From contig NZ_JAFBEX010000011.1 in assembly GCF_016908975.1 (NCBI RefSeq), positions 152,156-216,155 of the forward strand: DNA of 64,000 bases, read 5' to 3'. Origin of the DNA: Neobacillus cucumis (lineage in GTDB: Bacteria > Bacillota > Bacilli > Bacillales > Cytobacillaceae). The translations under genes were made by a program, and so were the position numbers. The notes beneath the pieces are model-generated. The model saw only the letters and a list, made by a program, of their open reading frames with translations. It ran no database searches and was not told the DNA's origin. This document shows positions 25,819 to 35,671 of this stretch, piece after piece; within the stretch, counting starts at the first letter, position 1; every line of letters starts with the position of its first letter.

Positions 25819-26325
25819 ATGTTGTTAAAGGATCATGCTAAGTTGATGCAGGCGATTCTTGTTTCTGGTGAGGTTATCGGGAGAAAAAAGCTGCAGAAGA
25901 TGATTTATATTGCAAAGAAGGTAGATTTCCCTTTTCATGAGCGGTTTCAGTTTCATTTTTATGGTCCTTATTCAGAGGAATTAACAACTAGGGTTGAAGA
26001 ACTTTGCAATATGGGATTTTTAAATGAAGTGAAAGAAAAGAAGGGCGGCTACTATCAATATCGCTACACCCTGACAGATACCGGGAAAGAGTTTTTAAGC
26101 TTAAATGAAGTAGAGATGCCTAATTTACAGGATTGCTTTATTAATATGAACGAGCAAAATGCTAGATTCCTCGAGCTAGTATCAACAGTCTTGTTTTTTG
26201 ATAACCTGTCAAAAGAAGAAGTCACAGACAAAGTGTTTACCCTTAAAAGCAGTCAGCGCTATACACTCACTGAAATCGATGAAGCATATCAATACATTGA
26301 AACCTTAAAAGGGAAGATTCAATAA
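25819..26325 (+). CDS. ywgA: YwgA family protein
   Basis: A 168-residue cytosolic protein with a winged-helix-like N-terminal half (GRKKLQKMIYIAKK, YSEELTTRVEELCNMGFL). Function is not established. ATG 25819 follows GGAGTAGGAGATGAC. Synteny with ywfO and ywhB supports the name. Confidence 0.85.
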   Translation: MLLKDHAKLMQAILVSGEVIGRKKLQKMIYIAKKVDFPFHERFQFHFYGPYSEELTTRVEELCNMGFLNEVKEKKGGYYQYRYTLTDTGKEFLSLNEVEMPNLQDCFINMNEQNARFLELVSTVLFFDNLSKEEVTDKVFTLKSSQRYTLTEIDEAYQYIETLKGKIQ

Positions 26326-26327
26326 CG

Positions 26328-26384
26328 GGTGACAGGCACCATTTATCCTATCAATGAGTGATAAATGGTGCCTGTCACTTTTTA
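26328..26384 (+). terminator. Terminator made of two inverted family B repeats
   Basis: GTGACAGGCACCATTTAT pairs perfectly with ATAAATGGTGCCTGTCAC (18 bp) and is followed by TTTTT, three bases after the ywgA stop. Confidence 0.85.
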
Positions 26385-26395
26385 GAAGAAATAGT

Positions 26396-26486
26396 ATAAA
26401 TTTCGCCTTCTAGAATTGTCTAGCTCCAGGCCTAGCCTCTCGAGGTCTTAAGCTTGTGGGGGCTGACCAAGGCGCTTGCGCTTTTC
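26396..26486 (+). repeat. Family A repeat, copy 6 (short form)
   Basis: AATTGTCTAGCTCCAGGCCTAG...CTTGTGGGGGCTGACCAAGG...GCGCTTTTC. The inner hairpin is absent. The right end touches the ywhB stop codon on the opposite strand. Confidence 0.8.
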
Positions 26487-26672
26487 TTATTTATCGCTTT
26501 CGCGAACGCCGGCTACTGCGTAGTGGTTTTTGCTCATTTCTTCGATAAAGACGACGATTTTTTCCTTTGGAGCACCGGTTGTTTCGCTGACAGCATCAGT
26601 TACTTTTTCAACTAGTGCACGCTTTTGGTCTTCGTTACGTCCTTCAAGCATTTTAACCGTTACATATGGCAT
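26487..26672 (-). CDS. ywhB: 4-oxalocrotonate tautomerase family protein YwhB
   Basis: A 61-residue tautomerase with catalytic Pro-1 after Met removal (MPYVTVKMLEGR) and conserved Arg in the first strand. The physiological substrate is unknown. AAGGAGG precedes the ATG by seven bases, which rules out the longer frame upstream. Confidence 0.92.
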   Translation of the reverse strand: MPYVTVKMLEGRNEDQKRALVEKVTDAVSETTGAPKEKIVVFIEEMSKNHYAVAGVRESDK

Positions 26673-26887
26673 ATTAATTCCTCCTTTAATGTTAACTACT
26701 AGTAGTGTTCCACAAACCCAGGAAAAGTGCAACATGAGTGCACTTTTGTTTTCTTTTTATAAGCGGTATCAGTTATACTAAAAGAAATACAAATGATGAC
26801 GGTTCAAATTGAATACGGCTCATTGCGGATTCCAGATTTCGGTTTCCGAATAAAGCAACGGCTTTTTAATTGGGAAGGAGAGATTAT

Positions 26888-27541
26888 ATGGATGGATTCC
26901 ACTTGGCCTATCCACTGCGGTTAATTCCATATGTAGCGATTACCCTTATCTTTGCCTTTACATTCCATGAATTTGCACACGCCTTTGTGGCTTATAAATT
27001 TGGTGATAATACCGCCAAAAAGCAAGGACGACTGACACTAAATCCGCTTAAACATCTGGATCCAATCGGCACCATTCTGATACTTCTTGCTGGATTTGGC
27101 TGGGCGCGCCCTGTACCAGTCAACCGCTTTTATTTTAAAAAGCCGCGTCTTGCCAGTATCCTGGTTTCCATAGCAGGTCCCTTTGCGAATCTGATCCTTG
27201 CTTCGCTAGGATTTATTGTCGGTTATGGCCTGATGCGATTCAATATAGCATCTTCTACTCAATTTGATGATTTCCTAATGATTTTTATTAATTTAAATAT
27301 CGTTTTGCTTATCTTCAATATGATTCCGCTGCCGCCACTCGATGGCTACAGAATTATCGAGGACCTTGCGCCTCATCATGTACGGGCAAAAATGACACAA
27401 TATGAACAGTACGGAATGCTGATCTTTTTAGTTCTGGTCATCACGCCGCTTGACCAATTTACGATTCAGCCGATTTTTAGCACCATTGTCCCTTGGCTAA
27501 GGGAAGGATTAAGCAATTTCTTTTATAATCTTTATTTTTAG
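26888..27541 (+). CDS. ywhC: Site-2 protease family (M50) membrane metalloprotease YwhC
   Basis: A 217-residue intramembrane zinc protease-like protein. The zinc motif HEFAH is in the first helix ([14 protein letters not shown]) and the third ligand region is [11 protein letters not shown]. About five hydrophobic helices are visible. ATG 26888 has GGAAGGAGA ahead. Its substrate is unknown. It precedes ywhD by 15 bases, indicating one unit. Confidence 0.9.
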   Translation: MDGFHLAYPLRLIPYVAITLIFAFTFHEFAHAFVAYKFGDNTAKKQGRLTLNPLKHLDPIGTILILLAGFGWARPVPVNRFYFKKPRLASILVSIAGPFANLILASLGFIVGYGLMRFNIASSTQFDDFLMIFINLNIVLLIFNMIPLPPLDGYRIIEDLAPHHVRAKMTQYEQYGMLIFLVLVITPLDQFTIQPIFSTIVPWLREGLSNFFYNLYF

Positions 27542-27556
27542 GAGGTCTTTGTTTTA

Positions 27557-28069
27557 ATGGAAGAGAATAAGAAAAAGCTGGGCTTTAATATTATCAAAAA
27601 AAGTGACCCGATGGATGGTCATAAAGGGTTTGGAAAAGGGGCATTGAGCCTGGATAATGTTTCCCCGGTGTTTATCGATATTGAGGCAGGCGAGGCGGAA
27701 ATTGATATCGGCGCCATGCATGCCCGCAGTGCCGTGGAAAAAGGGATTAAATTTTTGCCAAATCAAGAGGACGTTCCGAATGGCAAACCTTATTGGCTCG
27801 TTTGGGTGACGATTGACCGTAATGAGGAAGGTCCATATTATGCTGGGGTGACTGCCTGCTATATGACCGTGGACCGTGAAATCCGCCGCGGTTACAAATC
27901 ATTGCCGGAACATGTGAACCGCATGGATAAATCCCTTAAACGTCATATTATTGTCGATGTCATGGATGACCCATCGAAAAAGATATTAGCGGATTTCCTG
28001 CGTGCCCATAACGAGGTATTATGGGAAAACTCGACTGATGAACTCAAAAACGGTTTATTGGTCGAATAA
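27557..28069 (+). CDS. ywhD: YwhD family protein
   Basis: A 170-residue soluble protein of unknown function conserved in Bacillus. Recognisable segments are DGHKGFGKGALSLDNVSPVF and KGIKFLPNQEDVPNGKPYWL. It starts at ATG 27557 after AGGAGG and ends before a strong terminator. Confidence 0.88.
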   Translation: MEENKKKLGFNIIKKSDPMDGHKGFGKGALSLDNVSPVFIDIEAGEAEIDIGAMHARSAVEKGIKFLPNQEDVPNGKPYWLVWVTIDRNEEGPYYAGVTACYMTVDREIRRGYKSLPEHVNRMDKSLKRHIIVDVMDDPSKKILADFLRAHNEVLWENSTDELKNGLLVE

Positions 28070-28120
28070 CATTATTTGTGTTTTTTTCTGAAATGAGTAA
28101 TATAATCCTAAAACTAGGAC

Positions 28121-28157
28121 AAGAAAAGCTCCGGAGCGAATCCGGAGCTTTTCTTTT
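28121..28157 (+). terminator. Strong terminator after ywhD
   Basis: AAAAGCTCCGGA-gcgaa-TCCGGAGCTTTTCTTTTT. Confidence 0.92.
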
Positions 28158-28189
28158 TATGAGAATATTGCAAGATGTACGGCGCTTTA

Positions 28190-30256
28190 CTAGTCCCATG
28201 GCATAATTTTCTTATACCAAGGAACCTTTTTGTCCGCTGCATCTTTTTTATGTGCATCAGGAGCATTTTTTAAATGATCGGTACAATATTCAGTTGGCTC
28301 TGTACCTTTGACAAAATACGTAAATCGACGGATAGGGCAATCCTTTGTTGCCAGTTTTCCGTTTTCCGGATCCACATATACCCCGATGACGCCCTCTTTT
28401 GGCGCTTTGAACGCCTTAATCGGCTGTCCTTTTAAGGCATCCTCCATAAAATTGGCCCAAATCTTTTTGGCGTACGTTTTGTCCGCCGCCATTTCAATTG
28501 GCTTGCCAGTGTCATAGCCGGCCCAGACGGCCGTAACCAACTGCGGCGAGTAGCCAATCATCCAGCTGTCCGTATCCGTTGAGCCAGACTTGCCAGCATA
28601 CGGGCGGGTGAGGCTTTTGCTGATCGTGCTTCCGGTTACCCTGGTATAGCCGTTCAACTTCGAATCGAATATCCCAGTTAGCATTTGCGTCATCACATAG
28701 GCTCTTGCCGGATTTAAAATTCTGTTAAAATGATTTTCTTTTTCATAAATTACATTTCCATTATAATCTTCGACTCTTGTAATCAGTGCTGGAAAAACCT
28801 TTTTACCACCGTTGGCAAACATGCTGTAGGCATTGGCCATATCAATCATGCGGACACCCGAGGTTCCTAATGCAAGCGACGGGACCTCTGACATTTTAGT
28901 TGACAAGCCGAATTTTTTGGCTGTTTCTACTAACGTATCTTCGCCTAAAAATAAATGAGTTTTGACCGCAAAAATATTGTCAGACACAGCAAGGGCCTCA
29001 GCAAGTGTGATCTCACCATTAGCATACTTGTTATTGAAGTTATGCGGTGTATAATCGGCTTGACCATCGTCAAAGTGAAACGTTGTATATTCACTCCGCA
29101 TCGTCGATGACGGGGTAAAACCATGCTCAAGGGCCGCATAATACAACAACGGCTTGATCGTGGAGCCTGGCTGCCTGATTGCTTGGACGGCGCGATTAAA
29201 TGGACTTTTTTCATAATCTCTGCCGCCGACCATCGCTTTGACATCACCATTTTTTGGATCCATGGCCACAAGACCGATCTGAATTTCCGAGGAGCTGGCC
29301 ACATTTTTTTTGATTTCGCTTTCGGCTGCTTCCTGCTGCTTTAAATTTAGGGTCGTATAGACCTTTAAGCCGCCTAGAGCAATGGTGCGTTCATCTAAAT
29401 GAAGCTGGTTCTTAAGCGCATTGCGAACCGCATCCTGAAAATAAGGGGCTACTTTTACTTTTTGGGTAGCATGAGCTCCTGCTAAATGAAGCGGTGCCAT
29501 CGCGGCTACTTGGGCAGCCTTTTTAGAGATATATCCATTTTCTACCATTGTTTTTAAAATAATTGCCTGACGGCTTTTGGCTTTTTCTATATTGGCAAAT
29601 GGAGAATAAATCCCCGGACCCTTCGGTATTCCGGCAAGCAAGCTCGCTTCGGCAAGGCTGAGGTCAGCTGCCTTTTTTCCAAAATAATACTGGCTGGCTG
29701 CTTCCACGCCATAGGCTCCGTTGCCGTAATAGATGGTATTTAAATAGCCTTCCAGAATATCTTTTTTGGAATAGTTCATCTCAAGGCGGATCGTATAAAA
29801 GGCCTCGGTCAGTTTACGTTTCCACGTTTTATCGTGCTCAAGAAAAAGATTCCGTGCATATTGCTGGGTAATGGTACTTGCCCCTTGCACCTTGGCGAAG
29901 GCTGAAACGTCCGCAACGACCGCCCCGGCAATTCGTTTGAAATCAAAGCCGTGGTGATGGTAAAAGTTTTTGTCTTCCACAGAGACCGTGGCATTGACCA
30001 AATCCGGGGAAATGTCGTTCATATTAACCCAGTAGCGTTTTTGACCGCTATTGCTTTCACCTATTAAGGTTCCGTCGTCAGCGAAAAATAATGTCGATTG
30101 CGGGACAGCTAGCGGAGGAGCCCCGAGTATTTTAGCATAGCCAAGAATGCCGGCAAAGAGAATGAGCATGCAAATCATGCCTATCAAACTGATGAATATG
30201 AACGCCCTTAGGTATTTAATCGTCTTTCGAAACCCTTGATCAGTCATGATTTCCAT
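28190..30256 (-). CDS. pbpG: Class A penicillin-binding protein (PbpG-type transglycosylase/transpeptidase)
   Basis: A 688-residue bifunctional peptidoglycan synthase. A short cytoplasmic tail and one membrane anchor (FIFISLIGMICMLILFAGI) come first. The glycosyltransferase 51 domain has VEDKNFYHHHGFD and GASTITQQYARNLFL. The transpeptidase domain has the SxxK Ser in PGSTIKPLL, the SxN motif SDN and KSGST. In B. subtilis pbpG (ywhE) is expressed in the forespore and aids spore wall synthesis. ATG 30256 is preferred; GTG 30265 lies in the ribosome site. Confidence 0.92.
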   Translation of the reverse strand: MEIMTDQGFRKTIKYLRAFIFISLIGMICMLILFAGILGYAKILGAPPLAVPQSTLFFADDGTLIGESNSGQKRYWVNMNDISPDLVNATVSVEDKNFYHHHGFDFKRIAGAVVADVSAFAKVQGASTITQQYARNLFLEHDKTWKRKLTEAFYTIRLEMNYSKKDILEGYLNTIYYGNGAYGVEAASQYYFGKKAADLSLAEASLLAGIPKGPGIYSPFANIEKAKSRQAIILKTMVENGYISKKAAQVAAMAPLHLAGAHATQKVKVAPYFQDAVRNALKNQLHLDERTIALGGLKVYTTLNLKQQEAAESEIKKNVASSSEIQIGLVAMDPKNGDVKAMVGGRDYEKSPFNRAVQAIRQPGSTIKPLLYYAALEHGFTPSSTMRSEYTTFHFDDGQADYTPHNFNNKYANGEITLAEALAVSDNIFAVKTHLFLGEDTLVETAKKFGLSTKMSEVPSLALGTSGVRMIDMANAYSMFANGGKKVFPALITRVEDYNGNVIYEKENHFNRILNPARAYVMTQMLTGIFDSKLNGYTRVTGSTISKSLTRPYAGKSGSTDTDSWMIGYSPQLVTAVWAGYDTGKPIEMAADKTYAKKIWANFMEDALKGQPIKAFKAPKEGVIGVYVDPENGKLATKDCPIRRFTYFVKGTEPTEYCTDHLKNAPDAHKKDAADKKVPWYKKIMPWD

Positions 30257-30278
30257 AATATTCACCCCACATTAATAG

Positions 30279-30385
30279 CGGAAGCGCTTTGGTCAGCCCC
30301 GACCAGCGCTGGAGGGCCTGGCGGTGAAGTCGTTTTTTGACTTCACTGACAGGATCGAAGCAACCTCGAGGGGCTAAGCGCTGCA
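30279..30385 (-). repeat. Family A repeat, copy 7 (variant inner module)
   Basis: AGCGGAAGCGCTTTGGTCAG...CCTCGAGGGGCTAAGCGCTG, with inner hairpin GTGAAGTCGTTTTTTGACTTCAC, unlike the inner modules of other copies. It lies just upstream of pbpG. The rest of 30257-30617 shows only AT-rich sequence before speE. Confidence 0.75.
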
Positions 30386-30617
30386 GCTAGATATCACTTT
30401 CCAGTTTTTTTAAAATTAGATAGTAATAGTATTGAAAAAATAGAGTCATTTTAAACATCCGTGGAAAAATTCTTTAAATTTTGCTAGACTTTTTCTTATG
30501 TTTGTAATTCAATAGTTTGGGTAGCATAAAAAGAAAAGCGGAAACGGCCGTTTAGAGAGAGGGTTCTGGGGAGAGCTGCGGTTTGGATATCAATGCATAA
30601 ATGGAAGGAAGATGTTC

Positions 30618-31445
30618 GTGTCAATTTGGTTTACAGAAAAGCAAACTGAAAACTTTGGGATTACCATGAAAGTGAACAAAACCTTACATACAGAACAAAC
30701 CGATTTTCAAAAGCTTGATATGATTGAAACCGAAGAGTGGGGCAACATGTTGTTATTAGATGACATGGTGATGACATCGGTCCGTGATGAATTTGTCTAC
30801 CATGAAATGGTGGCCCATGTGCCATTATTCACCCACCCTAATCCAGAAAACGTGCTTGTAGTCGGCGGCGGCGATGGCGGTGTCATCCGTGAAGTACTGA
30901 AGCACCCAAGCGTAAAGAAGGCAACATTAGTCGATATTGACGGGAAAGTGATTGAGTATTCCAAGAAGTTCCTTCCAGAGATCGCCGGCAAACTGGATGA
31001 CCCTCGTGTGGATGTGCGTGTCGATGACGGTTTTATGCACATTGCCAAAAGTGACAATCAATATGACGTGATTATGGTTGATTCCACAGAACCAGTAGGT
31101 CCTGCGGTCAATCTTTTTACAAAAGGGTTCTATGCGGGGATTGCGAAGGCGTTAAAAGAGGACGGTATCTTCGTGGCGCAGTCGGATAATCCATGGTTCA
31201 AAGCGGATTTAATCCGTAATGTCCAGCGGGATGTAAGAGAGATTTTTCCAATTACCCACTTATATGTAGCTAATATACCAACATACCCAAGTGGTTTATG
31301 GGCATTTACAATCGGTTCTAAGCAATATGATCCACTCGAGGTTAGCGAAGAACGCTACCATGAGATCGAGACAAAATACTACACAAAAGAATTGCACAAA
31401 GCAGCTTTTGTTTTGCCGAAGTTTGTTGGCGATTTATTGAAGTAA
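30618..31445 (+). CDS. speE: Spermidine synthase (polyamine aminopropyltransferase)
   Basis: A 275-residue enzyme transferring aminopropyl from decarboxylated SAM to putrescine. The SAM-binding motif [12 protein letters not shown], the gatekeeping [17 protein letters not shown] and the catalytic Asp region [10 protein letters not shown] are intact. GTG 30618 ([11 protein letters not shown]) is chosen as GGAAGG is nine bases ahead, while ATG 30612 is only three bases from it. In B. subtilis speE is followed closely by speB; here a 51-bp repeat array separates them. Confidence 0.94.
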   Translation: MSIWFTEKQTENFGITMKVNKTLHTEQTDFQKLDMIETEEWGNMLLLDDMVMTSVRDEFVYHEMVAHVPLFTHPNPENVLVVGGGDGGVIREVLKHPSVKKATLVDIDGKVIEYSKKFLPEIAGKLDDPRVDVRVDDGFMHIAKSDNQYDVIMVDSTEPVGPAVNLFTKGFYAGIAKALKEDGIFVAQSDNPWFKADLIRNVQRDVREIFPITHLYVANIPTYPSGLWAFTIGSKQYDPLEVSEERYHEIETKYYTKELHKAAFVLPKFVGDLLK

Positions 31446-31481
31446 CGAAATGGTCCATTACTACATGTCGACCGTTGGTAC

Positions 31482-31991
31482 GGTTACAAAAGTAGTTTAT
31501 TGTGCCTGAAGGTCGGTAAAAAGCGGCCCAACGGTCACAAAAGTAGTTTATTGTGTCCGAAGGTCGTAAAAAGTGGCCCAACGGTCACAAAAGTAGTTTA
31601 TTGTGCCCGAAGGTCGAGGAAAAGCGGCCCAACGGTCACAAAAGTAGTTTATTGTGTCCGAAGGTCGGTAAAAAGTGGCCCAACGGTCACAAAAGTAGTT
31701 TATTGTGCCCGAAGGTCGAGGAAAAGCGGCCCAACGGCCACAAAAGTAGTTTATTGTGCCCGAAGGTCGGTAAAAAGTGGCCCAACGGTCACAAAAGTAG
31801 TTTATTGTGCCCGAAGGTCGAGGAAAAGCGGCCCAACGGTCACAAAAGTAGTTTATTGTGCCCGAAGGTCGGTAAAAAGCGGCCCAACGGTCACAAAAGT
31901 AGTTTATTGTGCCCGAAGGTCGGTAAAAAGCGGTCAAACGGTCACAAAAGTAGTTTATTGTGCCCGAAGGTCGAGGAAAAGCGGCCCAACG
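31482..31991 (+). repeat. Ten tandem 51-bp repeats between speE and speB
   Basis: Units start at 31482, 31533, 31583, 31634, 31685, 31736, 31787, 31838, 31889 and 31940; one spacing is 50 bp and the rest exactly 51. Each contains CACAAAAGTAGTTTATTGTG followed by CCGAAGGTCG. Two alternating types (GGTAAAAAG and GAGGAAAAG) suggest amplification of a two-unit block. A degenerate eleventh unit begins at 31991. Because 51 is a multiple of three, long frames appear on both strands but look like by-products. Confidence 0.93.
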
Positions 31992-32040
31992 GTCACAATA
32001 AGCAAAAATTGTCCCTAAATGGGGTGCATAATTCAAACAA

Positions 32041-32067
32041 AAGGTCACAAAACCCCTTTGTGACCTT
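32041..32067 (+). promoter_or_regulatory. Hairpin at the end of the repeat array, upstream of speB
   Basis: AAGGTCACAAA-acccc-TTTGTGACCTT is an 11-bp perfect stem. Its left arm shares GGTCACAAA with the repeat unit. There is no T run, and the speB ribosome site follows 20 bases later, so it may modulate translation or messenger stability. Confidence 0.5.
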
Positions 32068-32093
32068 GAATACATAAGAGAGAGGGATATTAA

Positions 32094-32966
32094 ATGCGTT
32101 TTGATGAGGCCTATTCGGGCAATGTGTTTATCAAGAGCCACCCGAATTTTGAAGAAAGTCAGGTTGTATTATACGGCATGCCAATGGACTGGACGGTTAG
32201 TTACCGCCCTGGTTCACGTTTTGGTCCAGCCCGTATCCGCGAGGTATCAATTGGACTTGAGGAGTATAGTTTTTACCTTGACCGTGAGCTTGAAGAGGTC
32301 AAATATTTCGATGCTGGAGACATTCCACTGCCATTTGGAAATGCCCAGCGCAGCTTGGATATGATTGAAGAATTTGTAGACCAGATCCTTGCAGCAGGCA
32401 AGTTCCCGCTTGGTATGGGCGGGGAGCACCTTGTTTCTTGGCCGGTCATGAAGGCCATGTATAAAAAGTACCCAGATTTAGCTATTATCCATTTTGATGC
32501 CCATACAGACCTCCGCGAGGAATACGAAGGTGAGCCATTATCACACTCAACCCCCATTCGGAAAATTGCGGAACATATTGGTCCAAAAAATGTTTATTCT
32601 TTTGGCATCCGTTCCGGGATGAAGGAAGAGTTACAGTGGGCAAAAGAAAACGGTATGCATATTTCTAAATTTGAAGTCCTTGAGCCATTAAAGGAAATCC
32701 TGCCAACCCTTGCTGGTCGTCCGGTATATGTCACCATCGACATCGATGTTCTTGACCCTGCGCATGCACCTGGAACAGGAACCGTTGATGCAGGAGGTAT
32801 CACATCAAAAGAACTGTTGGCATCCATTCATGCAATTGCTCGTTCTGAAGTAAACGTAGTCGGCGGAGACCTAGTAGAAGTAGCACCAATCTACGATCCA
32901 TCCGAACAAACAGCCAACACCGCCAGCAAACTCATCCGCGAAATGCTGCTTGGCTGGGTGAAATAG
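32094..32966 (+). CDS. speB: Agmatinase
   Basis: A 290-residue ureohydrolase producing putrescine from agmatine, supplying the SpeE substrate. The binuclear Mn site is in GMGGEHLVSW, FDAHTDLR and TIDIDVLDPAHAPGTG. ATG 32094 follows GAGAGGGAT. The TAG stop shares its G with a family B repeat. Confidence 0.95.
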   Translation: MRFDEAYSGNVFIKSHPNFEESQVVLYGMPMDWTVSYRPGSRFGPARIREVSIGLEEYSFYLDRELEEVKYFDAGDIPLPFGNAQRSLDMIEEFVDQILAAGKFPLGMGGEHLVSWPVMKAMYKKYPDLAIIHFDAHTDLREEYEGEPLSHSTPIRKIAEHIGPKNVYSFGIRSGMKEELQWAKENGMHISKFEVLEPLKEILPTLAGRPVYVTIDIDVLDPAHAPGTGTVDAGGITSKELLASIHAIARSEVNVVGGDLVEVAPIYDPSEQTANTASKLIREMLLGWVK

Positions 32967-32978
32967 GTGCCTGTCACC
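32966..32978. repeat. Family B short palindromic repeat, copy at speB stop
   Basis: GGTGCCTGTCACC begins on the last base of the speB stop codon. A partial copy (GGTGCCTGTC) at 33014-33023 forms the left arm of the next terminator. Confidence 0.75.
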
Positions 32979-33015
32979 GTTAGTTGTATTTACACGATGT
33001 TATGAAATTAAATGG

Positions 33016-33044
33016 TGCCTGTCCCAGTGGGGCGGGCATTTTTT
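33016..33044 (+). terminator. Terminator after speB
   Basis: TGCCTGTCCC-agt-GGGGCGGGCA followed by TTTTTT; part of the left arm is family B sequence. Confidence 0.8.
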
Positions 33045-33071
33045 GATTTGTTGTCTGTCAATGTATATAAT
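33043..33071 (+). promoter_or_regulatory. Predicted sigma-A promoter of ywiB-argS
   Basis: TTGATT and TATAAT are separated by exactly 17 bases. Confidence 0.7.
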
Positions 33072-33160
33072 AGATAAGTATGCGGTTATGCGCTATTGTC
33101 TATTACTAGAATAGACGATGTTAAAGGGAATAATTTAGTTCTTTTATAGAGAAAGTGTGA

Positions 33161-33583
33161 TTGAGTTTGAGTACTATAGAAAAACCGATGAAGATTAAAG
33201 TGAAAACGACGATTCACCAGCAAGGGGGCTCTGAGACGATGGAGCTGACCGTGCTTGGTCGGTATTTAGAGAAGGACGGGGCAGTGTTTCTTAAATATGA
33301 GGAAGCACTCGAAGAAGGCACAGTCCGGACCATCGTGAAGGTGACCCCTGAAGAAGCGTTAATTTTACGCGGTGGCGCGGTAAAGATGCGTTTGCCATTT
33401 ATGTTACATAAAAAGCGAAGAGGCAGCTATGAGATGCCGTTTGGCGTTTTTGAAACGATGACCATGACAAAAAGGCTTGAATATTCAAAGGGCCTCATTG
33501 ATATTCTTTATGATTTCACCATGCAGGGCTCACCTGCAGGCACCTACCATTTAGAGATTACCTTTCAGGAGGATGAAATATGA
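33161..33583 (+). CDS. ywiB: DUF1934 beta-barrel protein YwiB
   Basis: A protein of about 140 residues, predicted small beta-barrel resembling lipocalin-like folds, function unknown. Recognisable segments are [20 protein letters not shown] and [10 protein letters not shown]. The start is uncertain: TTG at 33161 or 33167, or ATG 33188. The stop overlaps argS by four bases (ATGA), so the two are translationally coupled as in B. subtilis. Confidence 0.82.
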   Translation: MSLSTIEKPMKIKVKTTIHQQGGSETMELTVLGRYLEKDGAVFLKYEEALEEGTVRTIVKVTPEEALILRGGAVKMRLPFMLHKKRRGSYEMPFGVFETMTMTKRLEYSKGLIDILYDFTMQGSPAGTYHLEITFQEDEI

Positions 33584-35250
33584 ATATAGTAGAACAGGTA
33601 CAAACGAAATTAAAGGAAGAGATTCGTGCTGCCGTACTAAAAGCTGGTCTTGCGGCGGAAGATCAAATCCCTGATGTCATTCTAGAAATTCCAAAAGAAA
33701 AAGCCCACGGTGATTACTCTACCAACATGGCCATGCAGCTTGCACGGGTTGCCAAAAAGGCACCGCGGATGATTGCTGAAGCATTGGTCGCTAATTTTGA
33801 CCACACGAAGGCCTCCATTGAAAAAATTGAGCTAGCAGGACCGGGATTTATTAATTTTTACATGAATAATGCTTACTTAACAGACTTAATTTCAACCGTT
33901 CTTAATGCGGGTGATTCTTATGGAGAAACAACTGTCGGCAACGGCCAAAAAGTTCAAGTGGAGTTTGTTTCGGCAAATCCAACCGGAGACCTTCACCTTG
34001 GACATGCCCGCGGTGCGGCTGTAGGGGACTCACTTTGCAATATCCTTGCCAAAGCAGGCTACGATGTGTCACGTGAGTACTATATTAATGATGCTGGAAA
34101 CCAGATTAATAATCTAGCGTTATCGGTAGAAGCCCGTTATTTCCAAGCACTTGGCATGGACAAAGAGATGCCGGAGGACGGCTATCACGGTGCCGATATC
34201 ATTGGCATCGGTAAGGCACTTGCAGAAGAGTTTGGCAATAAGTATGTGGATGTTCCCGCAGAAGAACGATACGAATTCTTCCGTGAGTACGGTTTAAAAT
34301 ATGAAATGGCTAAGTTGAAGAAGGACCTCGAGGATTTCCGTGTTGGTTTTGATGTTTGGTACTCAGAAACCTCCCTTTATAAAAATGGAAAAATCGATGA
34401 GGCGCTTGCGGCGCTTCGTAAAACAGGCTATATCTATGAACAGGACGGCGCAACCTGGCTGCGTTCTACCGATTTTGGCGATGACAAAGACCGAGTGCTC
34501 ATCAAGCAAGACGGCTCTTATACGTATTTAACACCTGATATTGCTTACCACAAGGACAAACTTGAGCGTGGTTTTGAAAAATTAATCAATATCTGGGGTG
34601 CTGACCACCATGGTTATATTCCAAGGATGAAGGCAGCGATTCAGGCTCTAGGCTATGACCGCGAAGCCCTCGAAGTTGAAATCATTCAGTTAGTTCATCT
34701 TTATAAAAATGGGGAAAAGATGAAAATGAGCAAGCGGACCGGTAAAGCCGTCACAATGCGTGATTTGGTCGACGAGGTCGGCCTCGATGCGACCCGTTAT
34801 TTCTTTGCGATGCGCAGCTCTGATACTCATATGGATTTTGACTTGGATTTAGCAGTATCTGAATCAAACGAAAATCCAGTCTATTATGCGCAGTATGCCC
34901 ATGCCCGAATTTCGAGCATCCTACGTACTGGCGGGGAGCAGGGAATCAACGTGGGTACGGATGCTGATTTTTCCTTAATCGGTTCTGAAAAGGAAGTCGA
35001 CCTAATGAAGAAAATTGGGGAATTTCCTTCTGCTGTTGGGGAGGCGGCTCTGAAGCGTGTGCCACACCGCATCACGAATTATATTTTAGAGTTGGCGTCA
35101 GCCTTCCATAGTTTTTATAATGCCGATAAGGTACTTGATTCCGAAAATCCAGCTCGCACGAAGGCACGTCTTGCCTTAATAAAATCAGTGCAAATTACGC
35201 TTAAAAATGCGCTTGCGTTAATAGGTGTTTCTGCTCCAGAAAAAATGTAG
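33580..35250 (+). CDS. argS: Arginyl-tRNA synthetase
   Basis: A 556-residue class I synthetase. The N-terminal Add1 domain precedes the HIGH-type motif in [13 protein letters not shown]. The KMSKS-type motif is MKMSKRTGK. The C-terminal DALR anticodon domain runs to the end ([13 protein letters not shown]...). Full length for Bacillus. Confidence 0.97.
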   Translation: MNIVEQVQTKLKEEIRAAVLKAGLAAEDQIPDVILEIPKEKAHGDYSTNMAMQLARVAKKAPRMIAEALVANFDHTKASIEKIELAGPGFINFYMNNAYLTDLISTVLNAGDSYGETTVGNGQKVQVEFVSANPTGDLHLGHARGAAVGDSLCNILAKAGYDVSREYYINDAGNQINNLALSVEARYFQALGMDKEMPEDGYHGADIIGIGKALAEEFGNKYVDVPAEERYEFFREYGLKYEMAKLKKDLEDFRVGFDVWYSETSLYKNGKIDEALAALRKTGYIYEQDGATWLRSTDFGDDKDRVLIKQDGSYTYLTPDIAYHKDKLERGFEKLINIWGADHHGYIPRMKAAIQALGYDREALEVEIIQLVHLYKNGEKMKMSKRTGKAVTMRDLVDEVGLDATRYFFAMRSSDTHMDFDLDLAVSESNENPVYYAQYAHARISSILRTGGEQGINVGTDADFSLIGSEKEVDLMKKIGEFPSAVGEAALKRVPHRITNYILELASAFHSFYNADKVLDSENPARTKARLALIKSVQITLKNALALIGVSAPEKM

Positions 35251-35261
35251 CCATGACTAGA

Positions 35262-35293
35262 AAGCCTCTTGTATTAAATACGGGAGGTTTTTT
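35262..35293 (+). terminator. Terminator after argS
   Basis: CCTCTTGTA-ttaaa-TACGGGAGG with two G-U pairs, then TTTTTT. Confidence 0.85.
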
Positions 35294-35436
35294 GTTGGGA
35301 AAAATGGTGAGTTAGTGGGAGGCTCACTGGCAAGCCACATGCCAGCGGAAAACCTCAACCTTATTTTAAAAAAATGAATAACTTCCAAAAAAATGCAGAT
35401 AGTAATATAGAAATCTGAGTAGGAGTGAACCAAACA

Positions 35437-35616
35437 ATGAATGTTGGAAGAGCAAAGGAAATACTAGAATCAGCAGATATGATTAATGTGACCTATGACG
35501 GAACCCCGGTTATTATTCAACATGTGGACGAAGCAACAAAAATGGCACGAATTTATTCCCGTCAAGATCCCGAAAACGAAAAAGATGTTCCTGTTTTGAA
35601 TTTAATTGAAGAATAA
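35437..35616 (+). CDS. sspH: H-type small acid-soluble spore protein
   Basis: A 59-residue minor SASP of the spore core. The sequence NVGRAKEILES...VTYDGTPVIIQHVDE...ARIYSRQDPENEKDVPVLNL matches the SspH family closely. ATG 35437 follows AGGAGTGAAC; the upstream GTG is within that ribosome site. Forespore expression is expected from the family. Confidence 0.93.
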   Translation: MNVGRAKEILESADMINVTYDGTPVIIQHVDEATKMARIYSRQDPENEKDVPVLNLIEE

Positions 35617-35649
35617 AAAAGAGTCTCCAACATTAGGTGGAGACTTTTT
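35616..35649 (+). terminator. Terminator after sspH
   Basis: AGTCTCC-(10 nt loop)-GGAGACTTTTT beginning right at the stop. Confidence 0.85.
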
Positions 35650-35671
35650 ACTTTAGTTTAAGAATGTAAAA

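Noticed and set aside
31482..31991. CRISPR array
   Set aside because: The whole 51-bp unit is repeated; there are no unique spacers and no cas genes nearby.
31500..32141. Long open frames (172-197 codons) on both strands over the speE-speB array
   Set aside because: They arise because the 51-bp unit is a multiple of three. The peptides are pure 17-residue repeats, lack ribosome sites and occur on both strands at once.
32967..33160. T-box riboswitch ahead of argS
   Set aside because: No T-box sequence or specifier-loop structure; only a terminator for speB and a plain promoter.
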